Source: Syntrophaceae bacterium UBA1411
GTDB taxonomy: Bacteria > Desulfobacterota > Syntrophia > Syntrophales > Smithellaceae
DNA: 17,189 nucleotides
Assembly: GCA_002304995.1 (NCBI GenBank)
Contig: DBPV01000045.1
Coordinates: 378 to 17,566 of the forward strand
Direction of reading: 5' to 3'
The notes beneath the pieces were generated by a model that worked only from the letters and a program-made list of their open reading frames with translations, did not search any database and was not told the origin of the DNA. Position numbers and translations under genes: made by a program. Positions 16,039 through 17,189 of this stretch are shown in pieces (the stretch's first letter is position 1; each line of letters begins with the position of its first letter).

Positions 16039-16719
16039 TTATCCGTTTCCTTCCGCGAGATCGCCAAGGGCGCCGCGGTCGAGAATGCGGAGTGTGCGGC
16101 CTGACGCCCGGAGAATGCCGTCGTCGGCCAGTTTGCGCAGCGCCCGGGAAAGCGCTTCGGGCGTGGCGCCGAGGATCTTGGCCAGTTCGCGCTGTGTGAT
16201 GGCCAGCTCCAGGCGGTCGGTCTCCCCGTGCGACTGCGCCAGCGAATGCAGCAGGAACGAGGCGAGCCTTCCCGGAATTTCCTTGAGCGCCAGCGATTCG
16301 ATGAGCGTCATGGAATCCTTGAGGCGCCGGGACAGGATTTGAATGATATTGAGCAGCAGTTTGGGCTCTTTCAGAGCCGTGCTTTCCATGAGCGCTCCGG
16401 GAATTAAAATGACGGAGCTTTCCTCAAGGGTCATGGCGCTGGCCGGAAAGGCGTCGGTGGCAAACGCCGTGCACAATCCAAAGGGATCGCCCGGCCCCAA
16501 AAGCTGGATCGTCTGCTCCTTGCCTTCCGGCGAGCTTTTGTAAAGCTTCAGCCTTCCCGTGAGCACCACGTAGAATGACTTGATCGGATCCGCCTCGCCG
16601 ATGATGATTTCCTGGGCGGGATATTTTCGATACAGCGCCTGCGCCGCCAGCAGACGCAGGTTTTCCGGCGACACTCCCTGAAAAAGATCAAACGTTTTAA
16701 GATGTCGTACAATGTCCAT
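16039..16719 (-). CDS. Crp/Fnr-family transcriptional regulator without Fe-S cysteines
   Basis: A 226-residue regulator. The N-terminal cyclic-nucleotide-binding-like beta-roll is at about 10-120 (DLFQGVSPENLRLL, then FYVVLTGRLKLYKSS, then LLGPGDPFG). A long dimer helix follows at 120-145, then a C-terminal winged helix with ITQRELAKILGATPEALSRA at 174-193. Glu188, Ser191 and Arg192 match the E-xx-SR set by which FNR reads TTGAT. Cys83 is the only cysteine, so it cannot bind an FNR-type 4Fe-4S cluster; heme/NO (Dnr-like) or another signal is likely. The start at ATG 16719 is chosen by GGAG eight bases upstream and by the family N-terminus; the longer frame from 16875 would run across the divergent promoter. 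It is divergent from thioredoxin, with a perfect FNR-type box 17 bp upstream of its start, suggesting autoregulation. Confidence 0.92.
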   Translation of the reverse strand: MDIVRHLKTFDLFQGVSPENLRLLAAQALYRKYPAQEIIIGEADPIKSFYVVLTGRLKLYKSSPEGKEQTIQLLGPGDPFGLCTAFATDAFPASAMTLEESSVILIPGALMESTALKEPKLLLNIIQILSRRLKDSMTLIESLALKEIPGRLASFLLHSLAQSHGETDRLELAITQRELAKILGATPEALSRALRKLADDGILRASGRTLRILDRGALGDLAEGNG

Positions 16720-16735
16720 AAAATAAGCTCCGGCG

Positions 16736-16749
16736 TTGATCCAGATCAA
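16736..16749. promoter_or_regulatory. Perfect FNR-type box TTGAT-CCAG-ATCAA
   Basis: The sequence matches the FNR consensus TTGAT-N4-ATCAA at all ten fixed positions. It is placed between the divergent regulator and thioredoxin genes. For thioredoxin, a start point near 16784 would put the site at -41.5, the class II activating position. For the regulator it lies next to the start codon, a repressing position. Confidence 0.8.
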
Positions 16750-16771
16750 TGACGCGGACGAAAGGATCCTG

Positions 16772-16777
16772 TATTCC
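16772..16777 (+). promoter_or_regulatory. Candidate -10 element of an FNR-class-II promoter for thioredoxin
   Basis: TATTCC matches the first three positions of TATAAT. It sits exactly where a -10 would be (-12 to -7) if the FNR box is centred at -41.5. The hexamer is weak, as is common for activator-dependent promoters. Confidence 0.35.
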
Positions 16778-16848
16778 TGTGATCGTGGACGGGAAATTTT
16801 TACCATAAACAATAAAAGAGACCAAATAAAATATCGGAGGAGAAAGAG

Positions 16849-17184
16849 ATGAGTACCAATGAATTTGCTAAACACGCGGATGATCGGAATTTTTCGGCGA
16901 CGGTTTTAGAGGAAGCCGGGCCGGTGCTGGTGGATTTCTGGGCGCCGTGGTGCGGACCCTGCCGGGCGATCGGTCCGGTGCTGGAAGAGGTGGCGGCCGC
17001 GTATCAAGGCAAAGTCGCCGTCGTCAAAGTCAATGTGGATGAGAATCCGGCGACTGCGTCCCAGTACGGCGTACGCAGCATTCCGACGCTGCTCGTCATT
17101 AAAAACGGCAAGGTCAAGGAATCCCGGATCGGGCTGATTTCCAAAGAGCAGCTGGCAGCCATGCTGGACCGGAATTTGAATTGA
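16849..17184 (+). CDS. trxA: Thioredoxin
   Basis: A 111-residue cytosolic thiol-disulfide oxidoreductase, the usual length. The active site WCGPC is at residues 34-38 (Cys35 and Cys38), preceded by VLVDFWAP. The cis-proline is Pro79 in RSIPTL, and Asp29 is the buried acid. There is no signal peptide. The ATG has GGAGGAGA five bases upstream. The divergent Crp/Fnr gene and the perfect FNR-type box suggest redox- or nitrosative-stress-linked expression, which is inference. The gene is complete and ends five bases before the window edge, so a thioredoxin reductase gene downstream cannot be seen. Confidence 0.97.
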   Translation: MSTNEFAKHADDRNFSATVLEEAGPVLVDFWAPWCGPCRAIGPVLEEVAAAYQGKVAVVKVNVDENPATASQYGVRSIPTLLVIKNGKVKESRIGLISKEQLAAMLDRNLN

Positions 17185-17189
17185 TTTGT

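Noticed and set aside
16720..16875. N-terminal extension of the Crp/Fnr regulator to 16875
   Set aside because: It would cover the divergent thioredoxin promoter and ribosome binding site and add residues absent from the family.

Overview
The window looks like a chromosomal segment of an anaerobic Desulfobacterota-type bacterium (former Deltaproteobacteria, perhaps Syntrophales-like). This is inferred from the gene set: an oxygen-sensitive radical-SAM sulfatase-maturating enzyme, orphan branched-chain-amino-acid-type binding proteins, a glutaconate-type CoA-transferase, an AMP-forming acyl-CoA ligase and a Crp/Fnr regulator with a perfect FNR-type box. I have no 16S or other phylogenetic marker, so the taxonomy is tentative. 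Coding DNA is GC-rich with mostly good Shine-Dalgarno sequences. There are no tRNA, rRNA, CRISPR or insertion-sequence genes.

Layout: (1) 1-3011, a sulfatase (cut by the window edge) followed 32 bp later by its probable activating enzyme, anSME. (2) 3092-3778, a TetR-family repressor on the minus strand, separated by a 388-bp control region from the next genes. (3) 4167-7605, a periplasmic substrate-binding protein with its own terminator, then two overlapping CoA-transferase subunit genes. (4) 7890-8612, a hexapeptide-repeat acyltransferase. (5) 8753-10228, a second, clearly paralogous substrate-binding protein on the minus strand; a very strong bidirectional terminator separates it from the acyltransferase. 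(6) 10229-11169, about 0.9 kb with no convincing gene. (7) 11170-12786, apolipoprotein N-acyltransferase (lnt). (8) 12787-14045, a low-density stretch with one small AT-richer, cysteine-containing exported or membrane-anchored protein and possible gene remnants. (9) 14046-15935, long-chain acyl-CoA ligase. (10) 16039-17184, a Crp/Fnr-family regulator divergent from thioredoxin, with a perfect TTGAT-N4-ATCAA site between them.

How the parts may work together: the sulfatase and anSME form a self-contained desulfation module (Cys to formylglycine). The binding proteins, CoA-transferase and acyltransferase suggest capture of a small carboxylate or amino-acid-like compound and its entry into CoA-thioester metabolism, but no permease or ATPase gene is present here. 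Two FNR-like sites, one perfect upstream of the regulator/thioredoxin pair and one with a single mismatch upstream of the first binding protein, suggest that the window's own Crp/Fnr protein could control both loci. That regulator has FNR-type recognition residues but lacks the N-terminal cysteines needed for an Fe-S cluster. No wholly new system is evident; the most notable points are this regulatory layout, the paralogous orphan binding proteins and the unexplained inverted repeats in gene-poor stretches.
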